Counted from the stretch's first letter, positions 8,147 to 21,338 are shown. The stretch: DNA of 42,966 nucleotides from Streptomyces sp. CNQ085 (GCF_022614595.1 NZ_JAJFAU010000015.1:6788-49753), one strand, 5' to 3'. Notes: generated by a model not told the origin, from the sequence alone. Numbers and translations: made by a program.

Positions 8147-8163
8147 ATACGGTAGGGGGGTAC
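8147..8163 (-). promoter_or_regulatory. CsoR-like copper operator
   Basis: The plus strand reads ATACGGTAGGGGGGTAC. It matches the general layout of CsoR sites as I remember them (ATAC, a TA centre, then a G-run and GTA), in the same register as the Bacillus copZA site. CsoR represses copper-efflux genes and releases DNA when it binds Cu(I). Its place directly before the small membrane gene, copA and the PCuAC gene fits exactly. No csoR gene is present in this window. Confidence 0.6.
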
Positions 8164-8696
8164 CCGGCAATTGGCCCGGCTCAAGCATGTGAGAAAAAAC
8201 TTCAATGTCGCCGGGAACCAGACGCCTCCGTCATCCGACTTACTATGAGTAAGGGTTTCTCCGCCCTTTCGAAATATCACACCCCGGATCGCCCTGAACG
8301 ATACCGAAGACCGGGTCAACGGGATTATGAGAGTACCAAAATCAGCCATCCATAACGTGCCGAGATTCGACCGAGAAGGCTGGAACCAGCAGACACCGCC
8401 AGCCGACCTGTCGAACAAAGAACCCACCCCTCCGCCATCCGCACGCACGTCCGGAGCGCCCCTCGTCCACTAAATCCTCACACCCACCTGGCATGTTCCG
8501 CAGCCGACTCCGCGAGCAACCGCCTGAGATGTTCGACCTTCAATGAAGAAGTGGACGGTTCTCACAACCGACTCGCAAGCCAGTCCGAAAGTGAGGGGAG
8601 AGTGCTTGTGGCTGGCGCAGGAAGTGAGCCACGATCCCGAGGTGAGCCGCCGTCCTGTTTCAGGGGCCGGATTCTTAGGGGGGGAATCTTTCCGCA
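8164..8696. other. Divergent regulatory region between copper-efflux and isonitrile operons
   Basis: About 530 bp with lower GC than its surroundings and no convincing gene. A 36-codon frame starting near 8248 has no ribosome site. This interval must carry the promoter of the long plus-strand operon that begins with the exporter, and perhaps the binding site of a copper-starvation regulator or the ECF sigma factor encoded at 23.5-24.2 kb. I could not assign -35 or -10 elements. Confidence 0.5.
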
Positions 8697-10100
8697 ATGC
8701 CTGCAGTGAATTCGCCATCTGCTCCGTCCCGCCAGCGCCTCGGGTTGCCGCTGCTGGTCCTGGCCGCCGCGCAACTGGTCATCTCGCTCGACTACAGCAT
8801 CGTGTACGTCGCCCTCCCCAGCATCGGCAGCGCGCTCGGCTTCTCGGGACAAGACCTGCAGTGGGTGGTCAGCGCCTACGTCGTGACGACCGGCGGATTC
8901 CTGCTGCTCGGCGGCCGGGCCACGGATCTGCTGGGCCGACGCAGGATCTTCGTCGTGGCCGCGCTGCTGTACGCGGTCTCCTCGCTGGTGGGCGGGCTGT
9001 CGGAGTCGGCGGGCGTGCTGGTCGCAGTGCGCGCGGCGCAGGGCATCGGTGGCTCACTGCTGTTCCCCGCCGCTCTCTCCCTTATCAACACCCTTTACGA
9101 GGAAGGCCCCAGCCGTAACCGGGCGCTGGCCGTGTGGGGCGCCGCCGGGGCCGGTGGGCTGTGCTTCGGGTCCCTGCTGGGTGGGGTGCTCGTCGACGCC
9201 TTCGGCTGGCCCGCGGTGTTCCTCGTCAACGTCCCGCTGGCCGGGGCCATCGCCATGGCCGGAACGTTCCTCTTCCCCGCGGACGGCTCCCTGCCCCGCC
9301 AGCGGGACTTCGACCTCCCGGGCGCCCTGACCGCCACCGCGGGCATCACGCTGCTCGTCTTCGTCCTCATCCATGCACCGGAGGCCGGCTGGAGCAGCCG
9401 CAGCGTCCTGATATGCGCGGCCCTCTCGGTGATCTCGCTGTCCCTGTTCGTCCTCGTTGAGACCCGCAGCCACGCCCCGCTGACACCGGGGCACCTGTTC
9501 CGCTACCGCAGCCTGCTGGGCGCCATGGCGCTGACCGCACTGTTCAGCGCCACGTTCAGCTCGCTGCCGTACTTTCTGACCCTCTACTTCCAGACGGTGC
9601 ACGGCTACAGCGCGATGGCCACAGGCGCCGCCTTCCTCGTCCCGGCCGTCGTCGTGGCCGCCGGGACGAAGGTCGGCGAGAGGGCCGTTGCAGCGCTGGG
9701 CGTGCGCGCCATGCTGCTGGGCAGCATGGCGACCGGCGCCGTCGGCGCCCTGCTCCTCGCCCTCACATTCAGTGCCGACGGCTCCTATGCCCGCCTGCTG
9801 CCCGGGATCGTGCTGCTCAGCCTGGGGCAGGGCGCCACCTGGACGGGCATGTGGATCGCGGCCGCCACCGGCATCCCCGCCCAGGACCAGGGCATCGCGT
9901 CGGGCCTGGCCTCCACCACCTTGCAGGTCGGCAGCGCCGTGGGCCTGGCCGTCCTGGTAGCTGTCGCCGGCACCGGCAGCCACGACCTGACGGCTGCCGG
10001 TCTGCTGGACGGAGTCCGTGGCGCCGCGTACGTGATCGCAGCCGGAATCTGTCTCGGCGCCGTGGCCCTGCTGCCCTTTCGGAGGCGTGCGGACGCCTGA
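8697..10100 (+). CDS. MFS drug-efflux transporter (DHA2, 14-helix type)
   Basis: 467-residue inner-membrane proton antiporter. The first helix region LVISLDYSIVYVALPSIG has the Asp typical of DHA2 exporters. Motif A reads GGRATDLLGRRR, motif C is the Gly-rich GAAGAGGLCFGSLLGG, and helices continue to the C-terminus. ATG 8697 has a G-rich ribosome site about 15-18 bases upstream, so spacing is long. It is the first gene of the plus-strand operon and ends 80 bp before the ketosynthase gene. By position it should export the isonitrile lipopeptide or protect the cell from it. The substrate cannot be read from sequence alone. Confidence 0.9.
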   Translation: MPAVNSPSAPSRQRLGLPLLVLAAAQLVISLDYSIVYVALPSIGSALGFSGQDLQWVVSAYVVTTGGFLLLGGRATDLLGRRRIFVVAALLYAVSSLVGGLSESAGVLVAVRAAQGIGGSLLFPAALSLINTLYEEGPSRNRALAVWGAAGAGGLCFGSLLGGVLVDAFGWPAVFLVNVPLAGAIAMAGTFLFPADGSLPRQRDFDLPGALTATAGITLLVFVLIHAPEAGWSSRSVLICAALSVISLSLFVLVETRSHAPLTPGHLFRYRSLLGAMALTALFSATFSSLPYFLTLYFQTVHGYSAMATGAAFLVPAVVVAAGTKVGERAVAALGVRAMLLGSMATGAVGALLLALTFSADGSYARLLPGIVLLSLGQGATWTGMWIAAATGIPAQDQGIASGLASTTLQVGSAVGLAVLVAVAGTGSHDLTAAGLLDGVRGAAYVIAAGICLGAVALLPFRRRADA

Positions 10101-10180
10101 GCACGCCCGTCCTCCTAGGACCGTTCCGCACCCGCCACCCCGGACCTCCCTCCCTCGCGCCTGAAGACCCAGGAGCCCTT

Positions 10181-11272
10181 GTGTCCAACAGCCTCGACCG
10201 ACCGGTCAGCATGTCCGCCCCTCCCACCTCACCTCGCGATCGTGCTGCCGTCCTGTGCGGGCTCGCCGGCCGGCTTCCGCCGCGTGTCGTGACCAATGAG
10301 GAACTCTCCCGACGGCTCGACACCAGCGACACCTGGATCCGGTCCCGTACCGGAATCGATCGCCGCCACTTCGCCGAACCCGGCCAGGCCACGTCCGACC
10401 TGGCGGTGGAGGCAGGTCGGAGGGCCCTTCGGTCCGCGGGCGTGGACGACGTGGACGCCGTCGTCGTCGCCACGACGACTCCGGACCGTTCCTGCCCGGC
10501 AACCGCCCCTCTCGTGGCCGACCGTCTCGGTCTGACGGGAACAGCGGCCTTCGACGTCAGCGCCGTATGCACCGGGTTCGTCTACGGACTGGCCTCGGCC
10601 GCCGGCCTCATCGCAGCCGGGGTGGCCGAACGCGTACTGCTGATCGGCGCGGACACCTACTCCACGATCGTCGACCCGGACGACCGGACCAACGCGATCA
10701 TCTTCGGCGACGGTGCCGGAGCCGTCGTCCTGCGCGCCGGCCACGCCGACGAACCCGGCGCAGTCGGCCACTTCGACCTCGGCAGCGACGGCGCCGGCGA
10801 GGAACTGATCATGGTGGCGGCCGGCGGCTCACGGCAGCGCTCGGCCTCCGGTCCGGTCGCCGCGCAGGACCACTACTTCGCCATGCGCGGCAAGGAGGTC
10901 TTCCGGCACGCGGTCACCCGCATGACGGCCTCCGCCCGCGCCACGCTCACGCTGGCCGACCGCAAGATCGACGACATCGACCGCATCGTCCCCCACCAGG
11001 CCAACCTGCGCATCCTGCGCTCGGTGGCGGAGGACCTCGGACTGCCCCCGGAACGACTGGTGACCAACGTCGAGTCCGTGGGCAACACCGGCGCCGCATC
11101 GATCCCGCTCGCCCTGGCCGATGCGGCTGCCCGGCACACCATCCACGCGGGCGAACGCCTGCTGCTCACCGCGTTCGGCGGCGGGCTCACCTGGGGGTCC
11201 TGTCTCCTGACATGGCCCGCTCTCGCCCAGACCGATCACCCTCACGACACAGGAGGAACGCAGGAGCCATGA
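10181..11272 (+). CDS. Beta-ketoacyl-ACP synthase III-like enzyme (FabH family)
   Basis: 363-residue thiolase-fold enzyme with the full FabH triad: Cys130 in SAVCTGF, His272 in PHQANLRI and Asn302 in SVGNTGAAS. The triad suggests decarboxylative condensation of an acyl-CoA with malonyl-ACP, rather than the Asp-containing acyl-transfer variants such as CerJ. Start GTG 10181 has AGGAG with a 5-base spacer. Its stop overlaps the ATG of a dedicated carrier protein as ATGA, so the two are made together. The pair is not among the five conserved INLP genes. It may make a short 3-ketoacyl chain that becomes the 2-enoyl substrate of the pathway, after ketoreductase and dehydratase of ordinary fatty acid synthesis. 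Transfer of an acyl group to the product remains an alternative. Confidence 0.9.
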   Translation: MSNSLDRPVSMSAPPTSPRDRAAVLCGLAGRLPPRVVTNEELSRRLDTSDTWIRSRTGIDRRHFAEPGQATSDLAVEAGRRALRSAGVDDVDAVVVATTTPDRSCPATAPLVADRLGLTGTAAFDVSAVCTGFVYGLASAAGLIAAGVAERVLLIGADTYSTIVDPDDRTNAIIFGDGAGAVVLRAGHADEPGAVGHFDLGSDGAGEELIMVAAGGSRQRSASGPVAAQDHYFAMRGKEVFRHAVTRMTASARATLTLADRKIDDIDRIVPHQANLRILRSVAEDLGLPPERLVTNVESVGNTGAASIPLALADAAARHTIHAGERLLLTAFGGGLTWGSCLLTWPALAQTDHPHDTGGTQEP

Positions 11273-11505
11273 GCACCACCTACGACCAACTGGTCGAGAT
11301 CGTCACGAAACTGCACGACGCGCCGCGCGACCGGACCAGCCCGGACGTCACCTTCGCCCAGCTGGACATCGACTCTCTCACCATGGTCGAGATCAGCATG
11401 CGCATCGAGCGCGACCTCGGCGTCCACATCGACGACAACGAACTCCAGGAAGACCTCACCCTCGGCGCGACCACCAAGCTCATCGACTCGAAGCTCGCCC
11501 AGTAG
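11269..11505 (+). CDS. Acyl carrier protein, partner of the KAS III
   Basis: 78-residue acidic carrier protein. The phosphopantetheine site is Ser36 in LDIDSLTMVEI. ATG 11269 overlaps the ketosynthase stop by 4 bp, with GGAG just before. It is distinct in sequence from the second carrier protein at 14699. It probably holds the chain being built by the adjacent ketosynthase. It ends 42 bp before the isonitrile-forming oxidase gene. Confidence 0.92.
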   Translation: MSTTYDQLVEIVTKLHDAPRDRTSPDVTFAQLDIDSLTMVEISMRIERDLGVHIDDNELQEDLTLGATTKLIDSKLAQ

Positions 11506-11547
11506 CCACCGTCACCACCACTGACACCTCTACCGAGAGCGGGGATC

Positions 11548-12432
11548 ATGCAGATCAAGGAAGTCACGGGCAAGGAAATCGGCGCCACGGTCGAAGGGTT
11601 CGACCACACCGCTGCTTCCGCGGAGGACATCGACGCCATCAAGGCGGCCGTCTACACAAAGAAGATCGTCGTCCTGAAGAACCAGGACCTGGCGCCCCGT
11701 CAGTTCCTGCAGCTCGGCCAGCTGTTCGGCCGCCCGGAGACGTACTACGAGCCGATGTACAAGCACCCCGAGGTCGAGGAGATATTCGTCTCCTCCAACG
11801 TGCCGGAGGACGGCAAGCAGATAGGCGTGCCGAAGACCGGGAAGTTCTGGCACGCCGACTACCAGTTCATGCCGGACCCCTTCGGCCTGACGTTCATCTA
11901 CCCGCAGGTCATCCCGGAGAAGAACCGGGGGACCTACTTCATCGACATGGGCAAGGCGTACGAGCAGCTTCCCGAGGACTTCAAGAAGGAAGTGGCGGGC
12001 ACGTTCTCCCGGCACTCGGTGCGCAAGTACTTCAAGATCCGGCCCTCGGACGTCTACCGGCCGATCTCGGAGATCATCGAGGAGGTCGACACCAAGACCC
12101 CGCCGGTGGTCAAGCCCAGCACGTTCATCCACCCCATGACCGGCGAAACGGTCCTCTACATCAGCGAGGGCTTCACCATCGGCATGGAGGACGGGGACGG
12201 CAAACCGCTGGAGGGCGACCTGCTCCAGCGCCTCTTCGAGGCCACCGGCCAGCTCGACGACAGCTTCGACCACCCCAACATCCACCTGCAGACCTTCGAG
12301 AAGGGCGACCTCCTGGTCTGGGACAACCGCAGCCTGATCCACCGCGCCCGGCACACCACCACCCCGGAGCCGACCGTCTCCTTCCGGGTGACCGTGCACG
12401 ACGCGCGCAGGCTCTACGACGAGGCCGCGTGA
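11548..12432 (+). CDS. scoE: Isonitrile-forming Fe(II)/2-oxoglutarate oxidase (ScoE/Rv0097-like)
   Basis: 294-residue TauD-fold enzyme. Known ScoE converts (R)-3-(carboxymethylamino)butanoate-type substrates into 3-isocyano acids by oxidation with loss of CO2. Iron ligands are His102 and Asp104 in FWHADYQF and His265 in SLIHRARH. Compared with ScoE residues as I remember them, a constant offset of 30 places Tyr66, Tyr67 and Tyr71 (TYYEPMY), Tyr105, Arg127, Lys163, His269 and Arg280 on its iron-, substrate- and 2-oxoglutarate-contacting residues. This strongly supports isonitrile formation rather than taurine oxidation. ATG 11548 follows GAGCGGGGATC. Its stop overlaps the next start as GTGA. 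First of the five conserved INLP genes. Confidence 0.93.
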   Translation: MQIKEVTGKEIGATVEGFDHTAASAEDIDAIKAAVYTKKIVVLKNQDLAPRQFLQLGQLFGRPETYYEPMYKHPEVEEIFVSSNVPEDGKQIGVPKTGKFWHADYQFMPDPFGLTFIYPQVIPEKNRGTYFIDMGKAYEQLPEDFKKEVAGTFSRHSVRKYFKIRPSDVYRPISEIIEEVDTKTPPVVKPSTFIHPMTGETVLYISEGFTIGMEDGDGKPLEGDLLQRLFEATGQLDDSFDHPNIHLQTFEKGDLLVWDNRSLIHRARHTTTPEPTVSFRVTVHDARRLYDEAA

Positions 12433-12971
12433 GCATGCAGACGTCTGTACAGCACAAGCCGCCGGCGCAGGACTACGACAACGACGACGAACTGCTGCCC
12501 CAGGTCCTGCGGCCGTACAAGGCGCACTGCAAGTACCTGAAGTCCGCGGCGGTGAGCACCCGGTCCAGCCTCGTGTCCGCGCGCTGCGAGCTGGCCATCC
12601 CGGAATCCTGCTACATCGACGACACTGGCCATCTCAACGCCGTCGAAGTCAACATCAGCTACAACCAGATGATGTACTACACCGTCGCCAAGGCGGTGAA
12701 AGAGGGGCTGCTGGAGGAGTTCGCCGGCTGGACGCTGGACGACTACTGGCGCCATCAGCTGCCGGACATCCTGATCGCCCGCTTCAGCGGCAGTTTCCGG
12801 CGCCCCATCAACGCGCGTTCCTTCTCCGGCGAGATCGAGTTCCTGTCCGTGGAGCGGCGCTCGCCGGGAGGCGAACCGCTGCTCGTGGCCGAGACCGCCT
12901 ACCGGTACTGGGACGACGCCGGCGGCCGGTGCGACGGCACCGTGAAGCTCGCCTTCGTCAACGCCCCGTAG
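12429..12971 (+). CDS. scoD: FcoT/thioesterase-fold protein, ScoD-like (glycine adduct formation)
   Basis: About 180 residues of the FcoT (Rv0098) hot-dog family, with an N-terminal disordered stretch and a core including [16 protein letters not shown] and [13 protein letters not shown]. In the ScoA-E pathway the ScoD protein is reported to promote addition of glycine to a 2-enoyl-ACP, and to release the N-carboxymethyl 3-amino acid that ScoE oxidises. It sits directly after the ScoE-like gene, with GTG 12429 overlapping its stop by 4 bp. An ATG at 12435 is an equally possible start. The function is transferred from the family and the conserved gene order. Confidence 0.87.
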   Translation: MSMQTSVQHKPPAQDYDNDDELLPQVLRPYKAHCKYLKSAAVSTRSSLVSARCELAIPESCYIDDTGHLNAVEVNISYNQMMYYTVAKAVKEGLLEEFAGWTLDDYWRHQLPDILIARFSGSFRRPINARSFSGEIEFLSVERRSPGGEPLLVAETAYRYWDDAGGRCDGTVKLAFVNAP

Positions 12972-13064
12972 ACGCGGCAACCGCACCACGGCGTGCCGCC
13001 GCCCCATCCGGCGGCGGCACCCCCTCCGGCAGACCGAGAGCAGAACGAGAGGCAGGCCCCGCCC

Positions 13065-14657
13065 ATGGCCGAACCGTCCGCGCCCGGGACACCCGGCGAA
13101 AGGCTGCACCACCCACAGCTCAAGACCCTCGTCGACACAGCACGCTTCCACGCCGCGCACAGCCCGCAGGTCACCGCGGTCACCTGCGAGGACCGCGCCC
13201 TCACCTACGCCCAGCTGCACGGCGAGAGCAACCGCATCGCCCACGCCATCCACGCCGCCGGGGCCTCTCCCGGCGCCCGAGTCGCCTATCTGGGCAAGGA
13301 ATCCGAGCACTACTACGAGATCCTCTTCGGCTGCGCCAAGAGCGAGACCGTTCTGGTGCCCATCAACTGGCGGCTGACCGCCCCCGAGGTCAGCCACATC
13401 CTCCAGGACTCCGGCAGCGAACTGCTCTTCCTGGAGGATGAGTTCGCGCCCGTCCTCGACCGGCTGCCGGGCGCCCCGCCGAAGACGGTCGTCCGGCTGG
13501 GCACGGCAGAAGGCTTCGCCGCCTGGAAGGCGGATCACCCGGATGCCGAGCCCTCTTCCTCGCCCACCCCCGACACGCCGATCGCCCAGCTCTACACCAG
13601 CGGAACCACCGGCCTGCCCAAGGGTGTCGTCCTCGCCCACCGGAGCTTCTTCGCCATCCGTGATGCCCTGGCGAGCGAGCAACTCGACTGGATCGACTGG
13701 CGAGTCGGTGACGTCGCCCTGGTCGGCATCCCCGGCTTCCATGTCGGCGGCCTGTGGTGGGCCACCCAGAACTTCAACGCCGGCGTAACCGTGTTGGCGA
13801 TGCGCGCTTTCGCTCCCCGCGATGCGATCGACCTCATCCGCGACCGGGGCATCACCACCGCCTGCGTGGTCCCCGCCATGCTGCGCATGGTGCTGGCCGA
13901 GCCCGGTGTGAAGCCGGACAACTTCACCACGCTCCGAAAGATCGTTTACGGTGGCTCGCCGATCTCCGAGGCGCTCCTCGAAGAGAGCCTGGCCATGTTC
14001 GGCAGCGAGTTCGCCCAGATCTACGGCCTGACCGAGACCGGCAACACCGCCGTATGCCTGCCGCCCGCCGACCACATCCCCGGCCACCCCCGGATGAAGG
14101 CCGCGGGACATCCGTACCCAGGGGTCGGCAGCAAGGTCATCGACGGGGACGGCAAGGAACTGCCGACGGGTGCCGTCGGCGAGATCTGCCTGGCCACTCC
14201 GGCCCACATGGTCGAGTACTGGGCTCTGCCCGACAAGACCGCCGAGACCCTCGTCGACGGCTGGATCCACACCGGAGACGCCGGATACGTCGACGAGGAC
14301 GGCTACATCTTCATCCAGGACCGCATCAAGGACGCGATCCTCGTCGCGGGCGAGAACGTCTACCCCGCCGAGATCGAGAACGTCCTGGAGCGCCACCCCG
14401 GCGTGGCCGAGGCGGTGATCGTGAGCGCCCCCGACGAGCGGTGGGGCGAGAAGGTCCACGCCTTCGTCGTACCCGTAGCCGGGCAGGAACCCTCCCCACG
14501 GGACCTGCACCGCCTCCTCGTCGACCGCCTGGCCGCCTTCAAGCTGCCCGCGGCCTACGAGTTCATCGAGCACGTCCCGCGCAACCCCAGCGGCAAGATC
14601 CTCCGCCGTGAACTGCGCGACCGCTTCTGGAGCGACGCCGACCGCAAGGTCAACTGA
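13065..14657 (+). CDS. scoC: Acyl-ACP/acyl-CoA ligase, ScoC/FadD10-like
   Basis: 530-residue ANL-superfamily adenylating enzyme. Motifs are YTSGTTGLPKG at about residues 174-184, IYGLTETGN, TGDAGYVDEDGY at about 402, and the catalytic-Lys ending NPSGKILRREL near 511. In INLP pathways it activates a short or medium fatty acid, or the isocyano acid, and loads it onto the ScoB-like carrier encoded next. I start at ATG 13065 (MAEPSAPG) because upstream in-frame codons give only a Pro/Ala-rich extension. It follows the ScoD-like gene after 93 bp and precedes the carrier gene by 41 bp. Confidence 0.92.
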   Translation: MAEPSAPGTPGERLHHPQLKTLVDTARFHAAHSPQVTAVTCEDRALTYAQLHGESNRIAHAIHAAGASPGARVAYLGKESEHYYEILFGCAKSETVLVPINWRLTAPEVSHILQDSGSELLFLEDEFAPVLDRLPGAPPKTVVRLGTAEGFAAWKADHPDAEPSSSPTPDTPIAQLYTSGTTGLPKGVVLAHRSFFAIRDALASEQLDWIDWRVGDVALVGIPGFHVGGLWWATQNFNAGVTVLAMRAFAPRDAIDLIRDRGITTACVVPAMLRMVLAEPGVKPDNFTTLRKIVYGGSPISEALLEESLAMFGSEFAQIYGLTETGNTAVCLPPADHIPGHPRMKAAGHPYPGVGSKVIDGDGKELPTGAVGEICLATPAHMVEYWALPDKTAETLVDGWIHTGDAGYVDEDGYIFIQDRIKDAILVAGENVYPAEIENVLERHPGVAEAVIVSAPDERWGEKVHAFVVPVAGQEPSPRDLHRLLVDRLAAFKLPAAYEFIEHVPRNPSGKILRRELRDRFWSDADRKVN

Positions 14658-14698
14658 CCGGCACCCGCCACCCCGTGCAGCTACCAAGAGAGAACACC

Positions 14699-14942
14699 AT
14701 GCCTGAGCCCCTGACGCTGGACACCTTCCGTGCGGATCTGGCGGAGTTCCTGCACCAGCAACCGGACGAAGTCGACCTGGACGAAAACCCCCTGGACGCG
14801 GGCCTGGACTCGCTGCGCATCACCACCCTCGCCGAGCACTGGCGGAGCGCCGGTGCGGAGGTGAGCTTCGTCGAGCTCGCCGAGCGCACCTCCTTCGGCG
14901 CGTGGTGGCAACTGCTGTCCGAACGCCAGGCGGGAGCGGCTC

Positions 14943-14956
<14 letters not shown>
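14699..14956 (+). CDS. scoB: Acyl carrier protein, ScoB/Rv0100-like
   Basis: 85-residue carrier protein with the prosthetic-group site at Ser38 in LDAGLDSLRI. The C-terminal Trp-containing helix (FGAWWQLLSERQ) resembles aryl/acyl carriers that work with NRPS condensation domains. ATG 14699 is preceded by AAGAGAG. The gene overlaps the NRPS start by 14 bp, so the carrier and its condensation partner are translationally linked. It should carry the enoyl and then the isocyano-acyl chain. Confidence 0.92.
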
Positions 14957-19199
<4,243 letters not shown>

Positions 19200-19269
19200 C
19201 CTCCTGGGAACTCAGGCCCACCCCGCACCGACTACCTGAGAGAAGTCCTTCCCGCCCCAAGGAGATCGT

Positions 19270-20298
19270 GTGCAGACGAAACGGCCCGCTGCCGTGGCCC
19301 TGGCCGGCGCCCTGTGCCTGGCCGTCACGGCATGCGGGGCCCCGTCGTCCCCGGCGGCCAAGGCCGCCGCGGACGTGAGCGCCCCCGGATATCCGGTCAC
19401 CCTCAAGAACTGCGGACAGACCACCACGTACACCAAGGCACCTAGCCGGGTGGTCGTGATGAACGGTGCCTCCGTCGCGGAGGTTTCCTCGCTGCTGGCG
19501 CTGGGGCTCGGTGACCGCATCGTGGCGAACGAGCAATCGTACGGCCGTTCCGAGGTCCCGGGCCGGGCCGCGGCCATCAAGAAGCTGCCCACCGGCGACG
19601 TCAAGCTCAACGACGCCTACGACATCCCCCGCGAGGCCATGCTGGGCCTGAGCCCGGACCTCGTGCTGTCCACCACGTCGTACGGCTTCGACGCGAAGAA
19701 CGGCTTCGCGACCCGTGACGACCTCAAAGCGGTCAGCGCCAACACCTATGTCTCCCCACAGGGTTGTGACCAGGACACCTCCCGCATGACCATCGACGAC
19801 AGCTATCAACTGCTGCGCGATCTGGGGAAGATCTTCAACGTCAGCGACCGCGCCGAAAAGCTCATCACCGAGTCGCGCAAGCGGATCAGTGATGTGTCGG
19901 CCAAGGTGAAGGGCGAGAAGAAGCCCAACGTCATGGTGGTCTTCTCCAACATGAGTATGGGCGGCAATGACTTCAGCTCCGTCGCGGCCCACGGCATCTG
20001 GAACGACATCCTGGCCAAGGCGGGCGGCAGCAACGCCTTCTCCTCCACGTCCAAGACCACCTTCGCCGACCTGAGCAAGGAGAAGGTCGCCGCCGAGCAG
20101 GTGGATGCCCTCGTGGTGATCAGTTACAACGACCCGAACCCCGAGGCGTACGCCCGCAAACTGCTCAAGGAGTTCCCCCAGTGGCCGGCCGCGAAGAACA
20201 AGCGCTCCCTCGTGCTGTCCGACTCGATCTACCTCGGGCCCAGCAACGACCTGGCCGTGGAGAAGATCGCCGAGATGCTTCACCCGAGCGACGTCTGA
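19270..20298 (+). CDS. ABC-importer substrate-binding lipoprotein (FecB/BtuF type)
   Basis: 342-residue lipoprotein: signal sequence ending LAVTACG with lipidated Cys22, then two lobes joined by a helix, as in siderophore and cobalamin binders. GTG 19270 has GGAG with a close 5-base spacer. It follows the NRPS gene by 70 bp and is followed by permease and ATPase genes in the same operon. A role in recapturing the copper-loaded isonitrile ligand is the natural reading; transport of copper-chalkophore by a linked ABC system is described for the diisonitrile SF2768 locus. An iron-siderophore or cobalamin substrate cannot be excluded from sequence. Confidence 0.9.
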   Translation: MQTKRPAAVALAGALCLAVTACGAPSSPAAKAAADVSAPGYPVTLKNCGQTTTYTKAPSRVVVMNGASVAEVSSLLALGLGDRIVANEQSYGRSEVPGRAAAIKKLPTGDVKLNDAYDIPREAMLGLSPDLVLSTTSYGFDAKNGFATRDDLKAVSANTYVSPQGCDQDTSRMTIDDSYQLLRDLGKIFNVSDRAEKLITESRKRISDVSAKVKGEKKPNVMVVFSNMSMGGNDFSSVAAHGIWNDILAKAGGSNAFSSTSKTTFADLSKEKVAAEQVDALVVISYNDPNPEAYARKLLKEFPQWPAAKNKRSLVLSDSIYLGPSNDLAVEKIAEMLHPSDV

Positions 20299-21338
20299 CG
20301 CGACCCGGCCGAGCTAAACGGCTGAACCCCGTGCTGGTGCTGGTGGTGCTGCTGGCCGTGCTCGTGGGCGCCATGATCGTGGCGATCAGCATCGGCGCGG
20401 TGACCGTGCCGGTGGGCGAGGTGTGGCGGATCATCTGGCGCCACATGACCGGCGGCGGGACGGTCACGGACCCCGCCATGGACCAGATCGTCTGGAACTT
20501 CCGCACGCCGCGGGTCGTGCTGGCCGCGCTGGTCGGCGCAGGACTGGCCGTCGCCGGCGTGGTCCTGCAGGCCGTCGTCGCCAACCCTCTCGCCGACCCG
20601 TACGTCCTCGGCGTTTCCTCCGGTGCGTCGCTCGGGGCCGTGCTCGTCATCACGCTCACCAGCGGCGCGCTCGGCGGGCTCGGCGTGTCCTCGGCGGCCT
20701 TCCTCGGTGCCGCCGCGGCGGCTGCCCTGGTCTTCCTCCTCGGCCAGAAACAAGGACGCCTCGCACCGACCCGCCTGGTCCTGTCCGGGGTGGCCGTGGG
20801 CTACTTGTTCCTCGCGGCCACCAGCTACCTGCAACTGCGCGCCACCCCGACCGAACTGCGCACGGTGATGTTCTGGATGCTGGGCAGCGTCGCCGGCGCG
20901 CAGTGGGGGCAGCTTCCCGTCGTCACCACGGTCGTCCTCACCACCACCGTGGTCCTGGCCCTCTTCGGCCGCCGGCTCAACGCGCTTCTCGTCGGCGACG
21001 AGTCCGCCACCGCCCTCGGCGTCGACGTACACCGGCTGCGCGCCGTCCTGCTGGCGCTGTCCTCCCTGGTGACCGGCACGGTCATCGCCGTCGCCGGCGG
21101 GATCGGCTTCGTCGGCCTGATGATCCCCCACCTGGTGCGTCTCACCACCGGTGCCGATCACCGCAGACTGCTGCCCCAGGCCGCCCTGGTCGGCGCCATC
21201 TACCTGGTCGTCGTCGACCTGCTCTCCCGCACCGTCAACCGCCCCAACGAACTGCCCCTCGGTATCCTCACCGCCCTGTTCGGGGCACCCTTCTTCCTGT
21301 GGCTACTGCGCCGCAACAAGAGCCTGGACACCGTATGA
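20295..21338 (+). CDS. FecCD-family ABC permease
   Basis: About 347 residues with eight to ten membrane helices and family motifs such as NPLADPYVLGVSSGASLGA and GGIGFVGLMIPHLVR, and the usual C-terminal TVNRPNELPLGILTALFGAP. The start is uncertain. GTG 20181 lies 118 bp inside the preceding gene. GTG 20331 begins inside the first helix and removes the basic RPGRAKR segment. CTG 20295 overlaps the previous stop as CTGA and keeps that segment, so I use it with reservation. It forms the membrane channel for the lipoprotein upstream and couples to the ATPase downstream (ATGA overlap). Confidence 0.9.
   Translation: MTRPGRAKRLNPVLVLVVLLAVLVGAMIVAISIGAVTVPVGEVWRIIWRHMTGGGTVTDPAMDQIVWNFRTPRVVLAALVGAGLAVAGVVLQAVVANPLADPYVLGVSSGASLGAVLVITLTSGALGGLGVSSAAFLGAAAAAALVFLLGQKQGRLAPTRLVLSGVAVGYLFLAATSYLQLRATPTELRTVMFWMLGSVAGAQWGQLPVVTTVVLTTTVVLALFGRRLNALLVGDESATALGVDVHRLRAVLLALSSLVTGTVIAVAGGIGFVGLMIPHLVRLTTGADHRRLLPQAALVGAIYLVVVDLLSRTVNRPNELPLGILTALFGAPFFLWLLRRNKSLDTV

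Noticed and set aside
8248..8355. 36-codon plus-strand frame in the divergent copper/INLP regulatory region
   Set aside because: No ribosome-binding site and no recognisable feature; likely chance in a locally less GC-rich segment.
12414..14687. 757-codon antisense frame across the ScoD- and ScoC-like genes
   Set aside because: It is the antisense of well-conserved genes with clear motifs; long stop-free antisense frames are expected at this GC content.
19205..19255. Possible terminator hairpin after the NRPS gene (CTCAGG ... CCTGAG)
   Set aside because: Stem of only six pairs with a large loop, and the following binding-protein gene appears to be in the same operon.
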